From Streptomyces curacoi (GTDB lineage Bacteria > Actinomycetota > Actinomycetes > Streptomycetales > Streptomycetaceae), in the NCBI RefSeq assembly GCF_001513975.1, contig NZ_KQ947986.1:842881-906880 (forward strand): 64,000 nucleotides of DNA, read 5' to 3'. Numbering within the stretch: the stretch's first letter is position 1; each line of letters opens with the position of its first letter. The notes beneath the pieces were generated by a model. The model was not told the DNA's origin, searched no databases, and saw only the letters and a list, made by a program, of their open reading frames with translations. This document shows positions 35,041 through 43,271 of the stretch, piece after piece. The position numbers and the translations under genes are program-made.

Positions 35041-36642
35041 TTATTTGCCGAGGGCATCGCGGTTCACCTTTCCTTGCAGGGTCATGGGGAACTCCGAGAC
35101 GACGTCGTAGCGGGACGGCCTCAGATGTCTGGGCAGTTGGCTCCTGGCGTGCCGTTCCGCCGCGGCGGTCAGCCGGGCCGCCTCCGGTCCGGCGGGGTCG
35201 ACCGGACGTACCGGCAGCAGGTAGGCGACCAGCCGGACGTCACCGTCCCCGAAGTCGCGGGGCGCGGCGACGGCCCGTGCGATGTCCGGCAGGCGGACCA
35301 GGCATTCCTCGATCTCACCGGGTTCGATCCGGTACCCGCGTATCTTCAACTGGTCGTCCATCCGGCCGAGATAGACCAGTTCGCCGTCGGGCAGCCGCAT
35401 CGCCCGGTCGCCCGTGCGATAGAGCCGGTCCTCGTCGACCCCGCTCGCCGACGGTACGAACCGTTCGGCGGTGAGTTCGGGCCGGTTGAGGTAGCCGCGG
35501 GCGAGCCCTGCTCCGGCGACGTACATCTCCCCCGCCACACCGTCCGGTTGCGGTGTGCCGTGCTCGTCGAGGACGTACACGCGAAGGTCGGGCAGCGGCA
35601 CGCCGATCGGGCTGGCTCCGGTGCCGCCGGTCACGTCGGCCGCGGTGATCCGGCGGTATGTGCAGTGCACGGTGGTCTCGGTGATGCCGTACATGTTCAC
35701 CAGTTCGGGCGTGCGGTCGCCGTGCCGGTCGATCCACGGCGCGAGCATCCGCGGGTCCAGGCGCTCGCCGCCGAAGACGACCAGACGCAGGGCGAGACCG
35801 GCGGTATCCGGCGCGCCGTCCCGGCCGGAGAACAGCACGCCGAGCAACTGGTGGAAGGCAGACGGCGTCTGGTTCAGCACGGTCACCTTCTCGGCCCGCA
35901 GCAGTGCGACCAGGTGTGCGGGCGACCGGGAGACGGTCTCCGGCAGCAGTACCAGCCGGCCGCCGTGCAGCAGGGCGCCCCAGATCTCCCATACCGAGAA
36001 GTCGAAGCTGATGGAGTGGAACAGCGACCAGGTGTCGCGGTGGTCGAAGCGGAACCAGGGCCGGGTCTGCTCGAACAGGCGCAGGACGTTGTGGTGAGTG
36101 ACGGTCACGCCCTTCGGCGCTCCGGTGGATCCTGAGGTGTAGATGACGTACGCCAGGTCGGCCCCCGAGGGCTCCGTCCGCTCCCCCGCCGACGCGGTCG
36201 CCGCGCGCTCGGCGAGGACGCCGTCGGGGGCGGTCGGTCCGAAGTCGGCGCATACGTCGTCACCCTCGACCCACACGATGGCGGGGTGGCGCCCGCTGAG
36301 CACGTCGGTGGTGTCCCGCGCGGCCACCACGACGGGCACCGCGCTGTCGGCGAGCAGATAGTCGATGCGCGCCGCCGGATAGCCGGGGTCGATCGGCACG
36401 TACGCCCCGCCCGCCTTGAGGATGCCCAGCATGCCGACGATGGCTTCCGTGCTCCGGCGCGCGCACAGCCCGACCAGGACGCCCGGCCGCACACCGAGGC
36501 GGGCGAGCCGTTCGGCCAGCCGGTCGCTGCGTGCGTCGAGGTCGCCGTAGGAGACCGGTCCTGCCGGGGTGGACAGGGCGACCCGGCCGGGTGCCGCCCG
36601 GGCATGTTCGGAGAAAATTGCGTGGAGGCAGTCAGCCGGCAT
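35041..36642 (-). CDS. Stand-alone NRPS adenylation domain, threonine-specific
   Basis: 533-aa adenylation domain without C or T domain. Core motifs include [20 protein letters not shown] (A3), NMYGITETTVH (A5), [38 protein letters not shown] (A7-A8) and LQGKVNRDALG (A10 Lys). Aligning SFDFSVWEIW, VLNQTPSAF, VVFGGE and VNMYGITETTVH to GrsA gives the ten-residue code DFWNVGMVHK, the established L-threonine code (DFWNIGMVHK type). It should form Thr-AMP and load the carrier at 34753-35013. ATG 36642 is chosen; GTG one codon earlier is possible. The 159 nt upstream hold a StrR-type operator, so this is probably the first gene of a four-gene chlorothreonine operon. Confidence 0.92.
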   Translation of the reverse strand: MPADCLHAIFSEHARAAPGRVALSTPAGPVSYGDLDARSDRLAERLARLGVRPGVLVGLCARRSTEAIVGMLGILKAGGAYVPIDPGYPAARIDYLLADSAVPVVVAARDTTDVLSGRHPAIVWVEGDDVCADFGPTAPDGVLAERAATASAGERTEPSGADLAYVIYTSGSTGAPKGVTVTHHNVLRLFEQTRPWFRFDHRDTWSLFHSISFDFSVWEIWGALLHGGRLVLLPETVSRSPAHLVALLRAEKVTVLNQTPSAFHQLLGVLFSGRDGAPDTAGLALRLVVFGGERLDPRMLAPWIDRHGDRTPELVNMYGITETTVHCTYRRITAADVTGGTGASPIGVPLPDLRVYVLDEHGTPQPDGVAGEMYVAGAGLARGYLNRPELTAERFVPSASGVDEDRLYRTGDRAMRLPDGELVYLGRMDDQLKIRGYRIEPGEIEECLVRLPDIARAVAAPRDFGDGDVRLVAYLLPVRPVDPAGPEAARLTAAAERHARSQLPRHLRPSRYDVVSEFPMTLQGKVNRDALGK

Positions 36643-36765
36643 CACGAGTTCCGTTCGTGTGGCGGGAGAGCGACGAATGAGCGACCGATATCCAAGGGGC
36701 GGTCGAGAATCGCGAATAATCAGATGCTAGCGACCGGGGGCGGTACACAGAAGCTCGTGCGGGGT

Positions 36766-36794
36766 GTCCAACCGCCGGTTTTTCGCACTTGGAC
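36766..36794. promoter_or_regulatory. Candidate StrR/NovG-type operator
   Basis: An inverted repeat with half-sites GTCCAACCG (36766-36774) and CACTTGGAC (36786-36794) separated by exactly 11 nt. The published StrR/NovG/Tei15* consensus is GTTCRACTG-N11-CRGTYGAAC; each half here matches 7 of 9 positions and the spacing is identical. It lies 124 nt upstream of the threonine adenylation gene and right after the stop of the gene encoding the StrR-family regulator. Confidence 0.7.
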
Positions 36795-36803
36795 GGCGCG
36801 CGC

Positions 36804-37748
36804 TCAATCGGTCAATGACGACTTTTGCGCAATGCGTGCGGCGACGTCATTCCACATACGTGCTGATTCGCGTGCCGCCTGCTCGACCAGGTGCGCGCAG
36901 TGGGCCGGCACATGGTCGACGATCTTCTGCCACTCCTCATCGCCGAGCGACTGCAGGCGCAGGATGCGCAGCAGGACCCGGCCGGTGTCGGTCTGCCGGA
37001 CCGCGGGGTCCGCGGTCAGGCGCCGCAGCACCTCGTCCTGGTCCGCGGGCGGCGGTACCTCGTGCCGCACCGGCGGTTTCGGAGTGCGGTCCGGCACTGG
37101 TCGCCTGCCGTAGAGCAGGCGGTTGCGGACCGCGCGCACGGTCTCCGGCGATATCCCCGCGACCTGGGCGACCTGCCGCAGCGACAGGTCCGGGTTCTCG
37201 GTCAGCAGCGCGGTCGCGAGGCTGCGGCGCCGTGCCGCGTCGACCGGCCGGGCGCGGCCGTCCTGTCCGATGCGGGTCCCGGAGGATTCGTCGACGGACT
37301 TTCTCCGACGTATTTCCGCGACGGTGCGGGCAGAAATACCGGCGGCCGACGCGATCATCCGGTCCGCCCATTGCGGGTGTGTCGTGACAATGCGTTCGGC
37401 GGCCGAAATCCTGTCCTTGAGGGAAAGCGGAAGTCCGTGTCCGACATTCGCGCGGACAGCCAGGACGAAGGCATCCTCAGCGCTGCCGCGGAAATAGCGT
37501 GCCGTGATGTGTTCGCTCCCGCGCAGCCGTGCGGCACGCACCCGGTGGGCCCCGTCGATCACCCGCATCGTCGTCTCGTGCACGATGATCGGCGGCAGTT
37601 CCTGCTCCGCGGCGACCAGGGACCGCACATGCTCCTCGTCCTCGCCCTCCGCGCGCGGGGAGCCCTCGATCACCAGCGCCGCGACCGGGAGGCGCACCAC
37701 CTCGTCGTCCGGTCCGGCGCACCGATCCGGACCGGGGCGGTCGCTCAT
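36804..37748 (-). CDS. StrR-family pathway-specific regulator (ParB N-domain + HTH)
   Basis: 314-aa regulator. About residues 15-100 form a ParB/sulfiredoxin-like N-terminal domain (VVRLPVAALVIEGSPR, then PPIIVHETTMRVIDGAHRVRAARLRG). Helix-turn-helix segments follow (MIASAAGISARTVAEIRRR and LSLRQVAQVAGISPETVRAVRNRLL). This layout is that of StrR, NovG, Bbr and Tei15*, activators of antibiotic clusters. ATG 37748 overlaps the stop of the upstream dimethylargininase-like gene (ATGA); the frame is open 19 codons further. A well-matched operator lies just beyond its 3' end, before the chlorothreonine genes, so it should activate those and perhaps the NRPS genes. Confidence 0.85.
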   Translation of the reverse strand: MSDRPGPDRCAGPDDEVVRLPVAALVIEGSPRAEGEDEEHVRSLVAAEQELPPIIVHETTMRVIDGAHRVRAARLRGSEHITARYFRGSAEDAFVLAVRANVGHGLPLSLKDRISAAERIVTTHPQWADRMIASAAGISARTVAEIRRRKSVDESSGTRIGQDGRARPVDAARRRSLATALLTENPDLSLRQVAQVAGISPETVRAVRNRLLYGRRPVPDRTPKPPVRHEVPPPADQDEVLRRLTADPAVRQTDTGRVLLRILRLQSLGDEEWQKIVDHVPAHCAHLVEQAARESARMWNDVAARIAQKSSLTD

Positions 37749-38620
37749 CCGCCCGCCCGCTGCGTCGGCGGCGGCTCGGCGGGCCGCAGCTCCAGGGTGC
37801 AGCACTTCACCCCGCCGCCGGCCTTGAGCAGTTCGGACAGGTCCACCCCGATCGGCTCGAACCCCCGCTCGCGCAGCTGTCCCGGCAGCCGCCGGGTCGC
37901 CTGGGCGAGCACCACGTGCCGGCCGTCGGACACCGCGTTCAGGCCGAAGACCGCCGCGTCCTGTTCGGTGGCCAGGATGGCGTCCGGGAACCGTTCGGCG
38001 AGCGCCGTGCGGCTCTGCCGGCTGAAGGCCCCCGGGTAGTACATGATCTGCTCGTCGTCGAGCACGGCGAGCGCCGTGTCCAAGTGGTAGAAGCGGGGGT
38101 CGACCAGCGTGAGGCCGAGCACGGGCCGTCCGAGGAACTCACCGGCCTCCGCCACCGCGGCCGGCTCGCTGCGGAACCCCGATCCGGCCAGCAGCAGTTC
38201 CCCGGCGAGCAGGAAGTCCCCCTCGCCTTCGTTGATCCGGGTCGCCTGCCGGACCTCGGTCCAGCCGCGCGCCCGGAACCACTGGGCGTACGCCTCGGAC
38301 TCACCTGACCGCTGCGGGTGCCGGAACCGGGCGACCAGGACTTTGCCGTCCACGACTACCGCCCCATTCGCCGTGAACACCATGTCGGGAAGTCCAGGAT
38401 CCGGCGGTATCAGCTCGATGTCGTGGCCGAGTTCCGCCAGCACGTCGTGCAGTCGCTTCCACTGCGCCAGGCCGGTCTCCGTGCTCGTCGGCACGAGCGG
38501 GTCCATCCACGGGTTGATCGAGTAGTTCACCGTGAAATGGGCGGGCCGGCACATCAGGTAGTGCCGAGACCGGACCGCGCCGCCCGACGCGGGAGTCCGC
38601 CCGGTTGCTGTTCGCGACAC
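37745..38620 (-). CDS. Dimethylargininase-like amidinohydrolase (DDAH family)
   Basis: 291-aa guanidino-group-modifying enzyme. Substrate and catalytic motifs are YSINPWMDP, LPDMVFTANGAVVV, RINEGEGDFLLAG, RFYHLDTALAVL (catalytic His) and GGGVKCCTLELR near the end (nucleophilic Cys). The family hydrolyses methylarginine or arginine to citrulline, or acts as an arginine dihydrolase giving ornithine. Within an NRPS cluster it could supply citrulline or ornithine or modify an Arg-derived residue; that is inference. The start is uncertain: GTG 38620 is chosen because GGGGG lies close before it, and ATG 38554 (MCRPAHF) is the alternative. Confidence 0.8.
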   Translation of the reverse strand: MSRTATGRTPASGGAVRSRHYLMCRPAHFTVNYSINPWMDPLVPTSTETGLAQWKRLHDVLAELGHDIELIPPDPGLPDMVFTANGAVVVDGKVLVARFRHPQRSGESEAYAQWFRARGWTEVRQATRINEGEGDFLLAGELLLAGSGFRSEPAAVAEAGEFLGRPVLGLTLVDPRFYHLDTALAVLDDEQIMYYPGAFSRQSRTALAERFPDAILATEQDAAVFGLNAVSDGRHVVLAQATRRLPGQLRERGFEPIGVDLSELLKAGGGVKCCTLELRPAEPPPTQRAGG

Positions 38621-38663
38621 TCCACTCCCCCTTCGTCTCAGGTCCGCGCCGTGCGACGGCCGG

Positions 38664-39425
38664 TCACGTGGAAGCCATCCGCTCGGCGACGCGGCGGACG
38701 AGCGCGGCCTCGTCCTCGACCAGGTAGAAGTGACCGCCGGGGAACGTGCGCACATCGAATCCGCCGGTGGTCAGCTCGCCCCACGACGCCAGCCCGGCGT
38801 GGTCGACGTCCGGGTCTGCCACGCCGCCCGTCGCGAGCACCGGCGCGCGCACCGCGGGCGGGTCGCCGGGCTGGTAGATCTCGAACAGCCGGTAGTCATC
38901 GCGGATCATGGGCAGCAGTACCTCGACCAGGTCCGGGCTGGCCAACAGGTCCGCGAACGACTCGTTGTCCCGGGCGACCTCGGCGGCGAACTCGGGGTCC
39001 GGCAGCCGGTGCACCTCGCCCGGCTGCTTGCGGTGGGGCGCGATCACGCCCGAGACCACGAGAAGATCCACGACCGGGCCGTGCCGGCGCTCCAGTTCCG
39101 CGGCGACCTCGTAGGCGACATAGGCGCCCATGCTGTGGCCGAAGACCGTCAGGGGGTCGTCGGTGAACGGCTCGAGGGCCGACGCGATCTCGTCGGCCAT
39201 CTTCTCGATGCCGTCCGCCGGGGGCTCGCCGTAGCGGTCCTGGCGCCCGGGATACTGCACCGCGTACACGCCGACGTCCGGCGGCAGCAGTGCCGGCCAG
39301 GAACCGTAGGTGTTCGCGGTACCGCCGGCGTGGGGCAGACACACGAGCCGTCGACGGGGCCGGGGGACGGCCTCGCCGCACGGGCGCAGCCAGAGATCGG
39401 CCTCGGTCGCTTTCCTGGTGTGCAT
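38664..39425 (-). CDS. Type II thioesterase (NRPS proofreading)
   Basis: 253-aa alpha/beta hydrolase of the GrsT/TEII family. Typical segments are RLVCLPHAGGTANTYGSW, the nucleophile motif FGHSMGAYVAYE, the Asp in GGVADPDVD and FPGGHFYLVED with the catalytic His. TEIIs remove wrong acyl groups from carrier proteins. ATG 39425 follows GGGGGAG and the stop of the peptidase gene by 11 nt, so it is co-transcribed with the peptidase. Length is normal. Confidence 0.9.
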   Translation of the reverse strand: MHTRKATEADLWLRPCGEAVPRPRRRLVCLPHAGGTANTYGSWPALLPPDVGVYAVQYPGRQDRYGEPPADGIEKMADEIASALEPFTDDPLTVFGHSMGAYVAYEVAAELERRHGPVVDLLVVSGVIAPHRKQPGEVHRLPDPEFAAEVARDNESFADLLASPDLVEVLLPMIRDDYRLFEIYQPGDPPAVRAPVLATGGVADPDVDHAGLASWGELTTGGFDVRTFPGGHFYLVEDEAALVRRVAERMAST

Positions 39426-39436
39426 GGGTCTCCCCC

Positions 39437-41728
39437 TCATCCGAACAGGCCGGCGATCGCTTCCGGATCCAGCGAGACGGGTGTCAGCCGGTACCCGTCC
39501 GGCGGTTCGGCGCCCCTCACATGGCGGACCAGGAAGTCCCACCGGCGCCGGTTGACGTAGTGGTCGTAACCGACGAAGGCGTGGTCGGAGCCGGGCACGA
39601 TCAGCAGCTCGAAGTCCTTGTCCGCCGCGATCAGGCGCTCCACCAGACGCATCGTCAGGTGCGGCGAGAAGCTGTCGTCGAGGCCACCGTGGACGAGCAG
39701 CAGCTTCCCGGTGAGCCGGTCCGCGATGTCGACGTTGGAGGCGGCGGCGTAGGCCTCGTCGTCGAACGGGCCGTTGTACATCTCGGCGACGCCCTGTTCG
39801 GCGTAGCGCAGGTCATGGACCCCGCACTCGGCGACGCCGGCCTTGAACACGTCGGGGTGGTCGAGCATCGCCCGCACTGCCGCGAACCCGCCGGAGGACA
39901 TGCCGAACACCCCGACCCGGTCGAGGTCCATCCACGGGCGGCTGCGGCTCAGTTCACGCAGGGCCGCCACATGGTCGTCGAGGCCGGCAGCGTCGCCGAC
40001 CCGGCCGTAGGAGGCGTCGTGGAAAGCCTTGTCGCGTCCCGGCGAGCCCCGGCCGTCGATCGCCACCACGACGAACCCCAGAGCGGCCAGGGCCTCGGCG
40101 TCGTACCCGTAGTAGCCGGGGTCGAAGCAGGGCACGACGCGCGTCGCGCTCGGGAAACCGTACGGGTGGTCCAGGACCGGATACCGGGCAGCCGGATCGA
40201 AGCCGTGCGGCCGGTAGAGCATGCCGTGGATCTCGGTGTGCCCGTCGGCCGCCGTCACCCGGAACCGCTCCGGCGGAGTCCACCCCGTCTCCAGCAGGCG
40301 CGAGACATCCGCGCGGGCCAGCTCGACGCGTACCCGCCCGTCCCAGCCGCGCACGGTGGTCACCGGCGGGAGGGCGTTGGTGGAGGCCGAGTCGATGAAG
40401 TACCCCGCACCGGGCGGCACCGTCACCACGTGGTCGAGGTCGTCGTCGGTGACCTTGGCGAATCCGGAGCCGTCCAGCCCGGCCCGGCACACCGTCCGCC
40501 GGTAGGGGTCGTCGGCGACCAGGCCGGACGCCAGGAAGTACACCACCCGCCGGTCCTCGTCGACGTGCAGGATCTCCTGGACGGCCCAGTCCCCCTGGGT
40601 CACCCGGGCGCGCAGCTCGCCGTCCCGGGTGCCGTGGAGGTAGAGGTGGCCCCAGTTGTCGCGCTGGGAGTACCACAGCACCTCCGTCCCGTCGGACAGG
40701 ACCCTGACCATCGGTGCAGCGCCGAGGAGTTGGGTGGGCTCCACCCGGGTCGGCCCCGATTCCGTCAGTACGGTACGCACCTCGCCGGAGGTCGGATCGA
40801 GTCGGTGCAGGCTGAGCGTTCCCATGTCCCGCGTCGAGCTGAGGTAGTACACCGCCGAGCTGTCCTCGGCCCACCAGGCCCAGCGGCGGGAGATCGGCGA
40901 CATCAGCGGCATCGCGACCGGTTCGGCCAGCGCGGGCACCGTCTTCCCGGACTCGACGTCCAGCACCACGAACTCGGCCAGCGGCATCCGCTCGTCGCCG
41001 GGGTGAGCGAACCGCTGCGTCCGCAGCTCGGGCGGCCCTCCGTCGGCCGGCAGCGCATCGACGAGATGCGTCTCGCGAACCCCGCGCATATCGGTCCGGT
41101 GGGTGAGTACCCGCCGGGAGTCCGGCGACCACAGCGCCGCGGGCGGCAGGTGCGGAATGCCGAGCTTGCCGAGCAGCGTGGAGTACATGAAGTAGTCGGG
41201 GTTGGCGCCGTAGTCACGATCCGCCGAACCGTCGTCGGTCAGCGTCCAGTCCCGCCCGTCGGCCAGGGACCGCGCCCGGAGGTTGTAGTCCTGCCGGAAC
41301 ACCGCGAGCCGGCCGTCCGGCGCGACGACATCAAGGAGTTCGCGGGGCGGTGGCCCCTCGACGCCGACGCAGTCGTAGTCGTCCAGCGCGCACCTCCAGC
41401 GGGCACCGAACGCGTCGAACTCGATCGCCCCCTCGGTCAGTTCGAAGGCGGCGAAGGGCAGCGCGGTCGCGTCGACGTTCCGGCCCGAGGCGGCCGTGAG
41501 CGCGGCGGCGAGCCGCGCGTGGTCGAACGCGGCTTCCCGGGTGCCCTCCGCGGGGTCGACGAGCAGGAAGCGTGGGCCGTCCGGGGCGTCGCTCGGGTAC
41601 CAGAAGCGTGCGCCGCCGTCGATCCACCGGGGCCGGATCCTTCCGTCGAGCACGAGCTCGCCCCGGTTGTGCCGAAGCAGGCGTTCCGCGGTCCGGTACG
41701 TCCGGGCGTCGAGGCTGGTCGGGTTCAT
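39437..41728 (-). CDS. S9 family serine peptidase (DPP4/prolyl oligopeptidase type)
   Basis: 763-aa protein. A beta-propeller N-terminal part (DPP4_N-like, about 80-480; LWSPDSRRVLTHRTD, AWWAEDSSAVYYLSS, VLWYSQRDNWGHLYLH) precedes a C-terminal peptidase_S9 domain. The catalytic triad is visible: Ser in FGMSSGGFAAV, Asp in LLLVHGGLDDSFSPHL and His in PGSDHAFVGYDHY. No signal peptide, so it acts in the cytoplasm. It sits between a P450 gene and the type II thioesterase in the NRPS cluster. Intracellular DPP-type peptidases there could clip a leader or prodrug part or degrade the product for self-protection; neither is shown. Confidence 0.87.
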   Translation of the reverse strand: MNPTSLDARTYRTAERLLRHNRGELVLDGRIRPRWIDGGARFWYPSDAPDGPRFLLVDPAEGTREAAFDHARLAAALTAASGRNVDATALPFAAFELTEGAIEFDAFGARWRCALDDYDCVGVEGPPPRELLDVVAPDGRLAVFRQDYNLRARSLADGRDWTLTDDGSADRDYGANPDYFMYSTLLGKLGIPHLPPAALWSPDSRRVLTHRTDMRGVRETHLVDALPADGGPPELRTQRFAHPGDERMPLAEFVVLDVESGKTVPALAEPVAMPLMSPISRRWAWWAEDSSAVYYLSSTRDMGTLSLHRLDPTSGEVRTVLTESGPTRVEPTQLLGAAPMVRVLSDGTEVLWYSQRDNWGHLYLHGTRDGELRARVTQGDWAVQEILHVDEDRRVVYFLASGLVADDPYRRTVCRAGLDGSGFAKVTDDDLDHVVTVPPGAGYFIDSASTNALPPVTTVRGWDGRVRVELARADVSRLLETGWTPPERFRVTAADGHTEIHGMLYRPHGFDPAARYPVLDHPYGFPSATRVVPCFDPGYYGYDAEALAALGFVVVAIDGRGSPGRDKAFHDASYGRVGDAAGLDDHVAALRELSRSRPWMDLDRVGVFGMSSGGFAAVRAMLDHPDVFKAGVAECGVHDLRYAEQGVAEMYNGPFDDEAYAAASNVDIADRLTGKLLLVHGGLDDSFSPHLTMRLVERLIAADKDFELLIVPGSDHAFVGYDHYVNRRRWDFLVRHVRGAEPPDGYRLTPVSLDPEAIAGLFG

Positions 41729-41752
41729 GGGAGTGTCCTCCAGACCGGCGGG

Positions 41753-42946
41753 TCAGCCGACGACGACGGGCAGCCGGGCCGCACCGTTGAGGTTCGGATT
41801 GGCCATGAACGTCGGCGGGTTGTCCGGGTCGCAGCGCAGTTCCGGGAAGCGGTCGAACAGCGCGTTCATCGCGATACGGCCCTCCCGCCTGGCCAGCGCC
41901 GCCCCGATGCAGAAGTGCACGCCCCGGCCGAAGGCGATGTGCGGGTTGTGCGCGCGGGTGGGGTCGAAGACGTGCGGGTCGGCGAAGACCCGTGGGTCGC
42001 GGTTGGCGGTGGAGATCGACAGGCTGACCATCTGGTCGGCCCCGATGGTCACGCCGCCCACCTCAGCCGGGGTGTTGGTCACTCGCACCATGGACGCGAT
42101 GGGGCTCAGGTAGCGCAGCGACTCCTCCAGCAGGCCGGGGACCTGTGCGCGGTTCTGCCGGACCGTCCGGTCGACGTCCGGGTGGGCGTCGAGGCACAGG
42201 ACGGTGCTGCTGATGAGGAGGGTGGTGGTGACATGGCCGGCGACGAGCATGACGTTGGCGAAGTTGGCCACCTCGTTCTCGGTCAGCCGTTCACCGTCCA
42301 CCTCTGCTTCGACGAGCCGGGTGAGCAGGTCCTCGCGCGGGGCGGAACGGCGGTCCCTGACGTGTTCGCGCAGGTAGTCGGTGATGTGACGGACCTGCTC
42401 CATCGCGAACTCCACCTCGTTGCCGACGCTCTCGTCCCGCTCGCCGAGCGAGAACTCCGAGGTGATGCTCATCATCTTGTCGACCCACCCGTTGAGCAGG
42501 GCGTGGTCGCTCGCGGGGATGCCGAGCAGTTCGGCGATCACGGTGATGGGCAGCGGGTACGCCAGTTCGGTGATGAGGTCGAAGCTCTTGCGGTCGGCCA
42601 CCTTGGCCAGCAGGTCCTCCACAATGGCGTGGACCCGGGGTTCGAGCTCGTCGATCGCGCGGGGGGTGAACGCGTGGGTGATGAGCTTGCGCAGGGCCGT
42701 GTGGCGTGGCGGATCCAGCTGGGTGATGGAGCCTTCGTCGAACTCGCGTCGCTCCGGGATCAGCCGGCCGGTGTCGGACGAGAAGATGTGCGGGTTGTTC
42801 GCCACGTGCACCGCCTCGACATGGCCGTACACGGTCCATATGCCGCTCGCCTCGTCGAACACGACCCGCTGCGACGACCTGTCCTCGCCGTACATCCAGA
42901 AGTATCGCTGTCGGTCCAGTTTCCATTTTTCGGCCAGCGCAGACAT
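41753..42946 (-). CDS. Cytochrome P450
   Basis: 397-aa bacterial class I P450. The haem-ligand loop is IAFGRGVHFCIGAALARRE, the K-helix ExxR is in LLEESLRYLSP, and the I-helix reads MLVAGHVTTTLL: the Thr pair is present but the usual acidic residue before it is Val. The frame is open far upstream to 43816, but that part is antisense to other genes. ATG 42946 (MSALAEKWKLDRQRYF) has GGGAG 4 nt ahead. It heads the leftward operon P450-S9 peptidase-TEII-dimethylargininase-StrR. Role: probably hydroxylation or cross-linking of an NRPS-bound residue or the released peptide. Confidence 0.87.
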   Translation of the reverse strand: MSALAEKWKLDRQRYFWMYGEDRSSQRVVFDEASGIWTVYGHVEAVHVANNPHIFSSDTGRLIPERREFDEGSITQLDPPRHTALRKLITHAFTPRAIDELEPRVHAIVEDLLAKVADRKSFDLITELAYPLPITVIAELLGIPASDHALLNGWVDKMMSITSEFSLGERDESVGNEVEFAMEQVRHITDYLREHVRDRRSAPREDLLTRLVEAEVDGERLTENEVANFANVMLVAGHVTTTLLISSTVLCLDAHPDVDRTVRQNRAQVPGLLEESLRYLSPIASMVRVTNTPAEVGGVTIGADQMVSLSISTANRDPRVFADPHVFDPTRAHNPHIAFGRGVHFCIGAALARREGRIAMNALFDRFPELRCDPDNPPTFMANPNLNGAARLPVVVG

Positions 42947-43270
42947 GACACTCCCGTCATCACTGATTCGCTGATACAGGTCATCTAAATTCCGGGGAAT
43001 TCGTCCAGGGATTTTCCGCACCGGAATCAATACCGGCCCGATTCTTTCAGACCGGCGTTGCGCCTGTCGACGGTACGACAATCCGGCAGGCGTCCTGTCG
43101 CCGGGACAAGTCCCGGTCACCAGGACAAGCGGGGGAGCCGCGGCGCCGGGGCGCGGCGTCGACGGGTGGCGCGGCGGATGGCGCAGCGGATGGCGCCACT
43201 CGCGAGCCCACGCGGCGTCTCCGCGGAGTCCACGCTTGCGGTGGCGCCACCTAGGCGCCATACTTGCGCC
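42947..43270. promoter_or_regulatory. Divergent regulatory region between P450 operon and RHH gene
   Basis: 324 nt without a gene between leftward P450 and rightward RHH gene. It contains an 18-bp near-palindrome (43091-43108, plus a looser copy directly after it at 43110-43127), TGGCGCCA palindromes at 43191-43198 and 43242-43249, and a candidate promoter for the RHH gene. The first 100 nt next to the P450 gene are lower in GC and should hold its promoter. Confidence 0.65.
43091..43108. promoter_or_regulatory. 18-bp inverted-repeat element, copy A
   Basis: CGTCCTGTCGCCGGGACA. It shares the pattern GTCC-N8-GGAC with copies B (45191-45208) and C (49292-49309). Positions 2-18 are the exact reverse complement of the first 17 bases of copy B. 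Lies between the divergent P450 and RHH genes. Confidence 0.6.
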
Positions 43271-43271
43271 A
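43236..43271 (+). promoter_or_regulatory. Candidate leaderless promoter and RHH operator
   Basis: TTGCGG (43236-43241), a 17-nt spacer and CATACT (43259-43264) fit a vegetative promoter whose start point would be at or next to the A of ATG 43271. No ribosome binding site precedes that ATG, so a leaderless mRNA is likely. The -10 region is embedded in GGCGCCATACTTGCGCCA (43254-43271), a sequence repeated upstream of the ABC exporter genes with one change. Palindromic TGGCGCCA boxes precede it. Confidence 0.55.

Noticed and set aside
39290..42988. 1232-codon plus-strand open frame
   Set aside because: Opposite strand of the S9 peptidase and P450; composition is that of a reverse-strand shadow.
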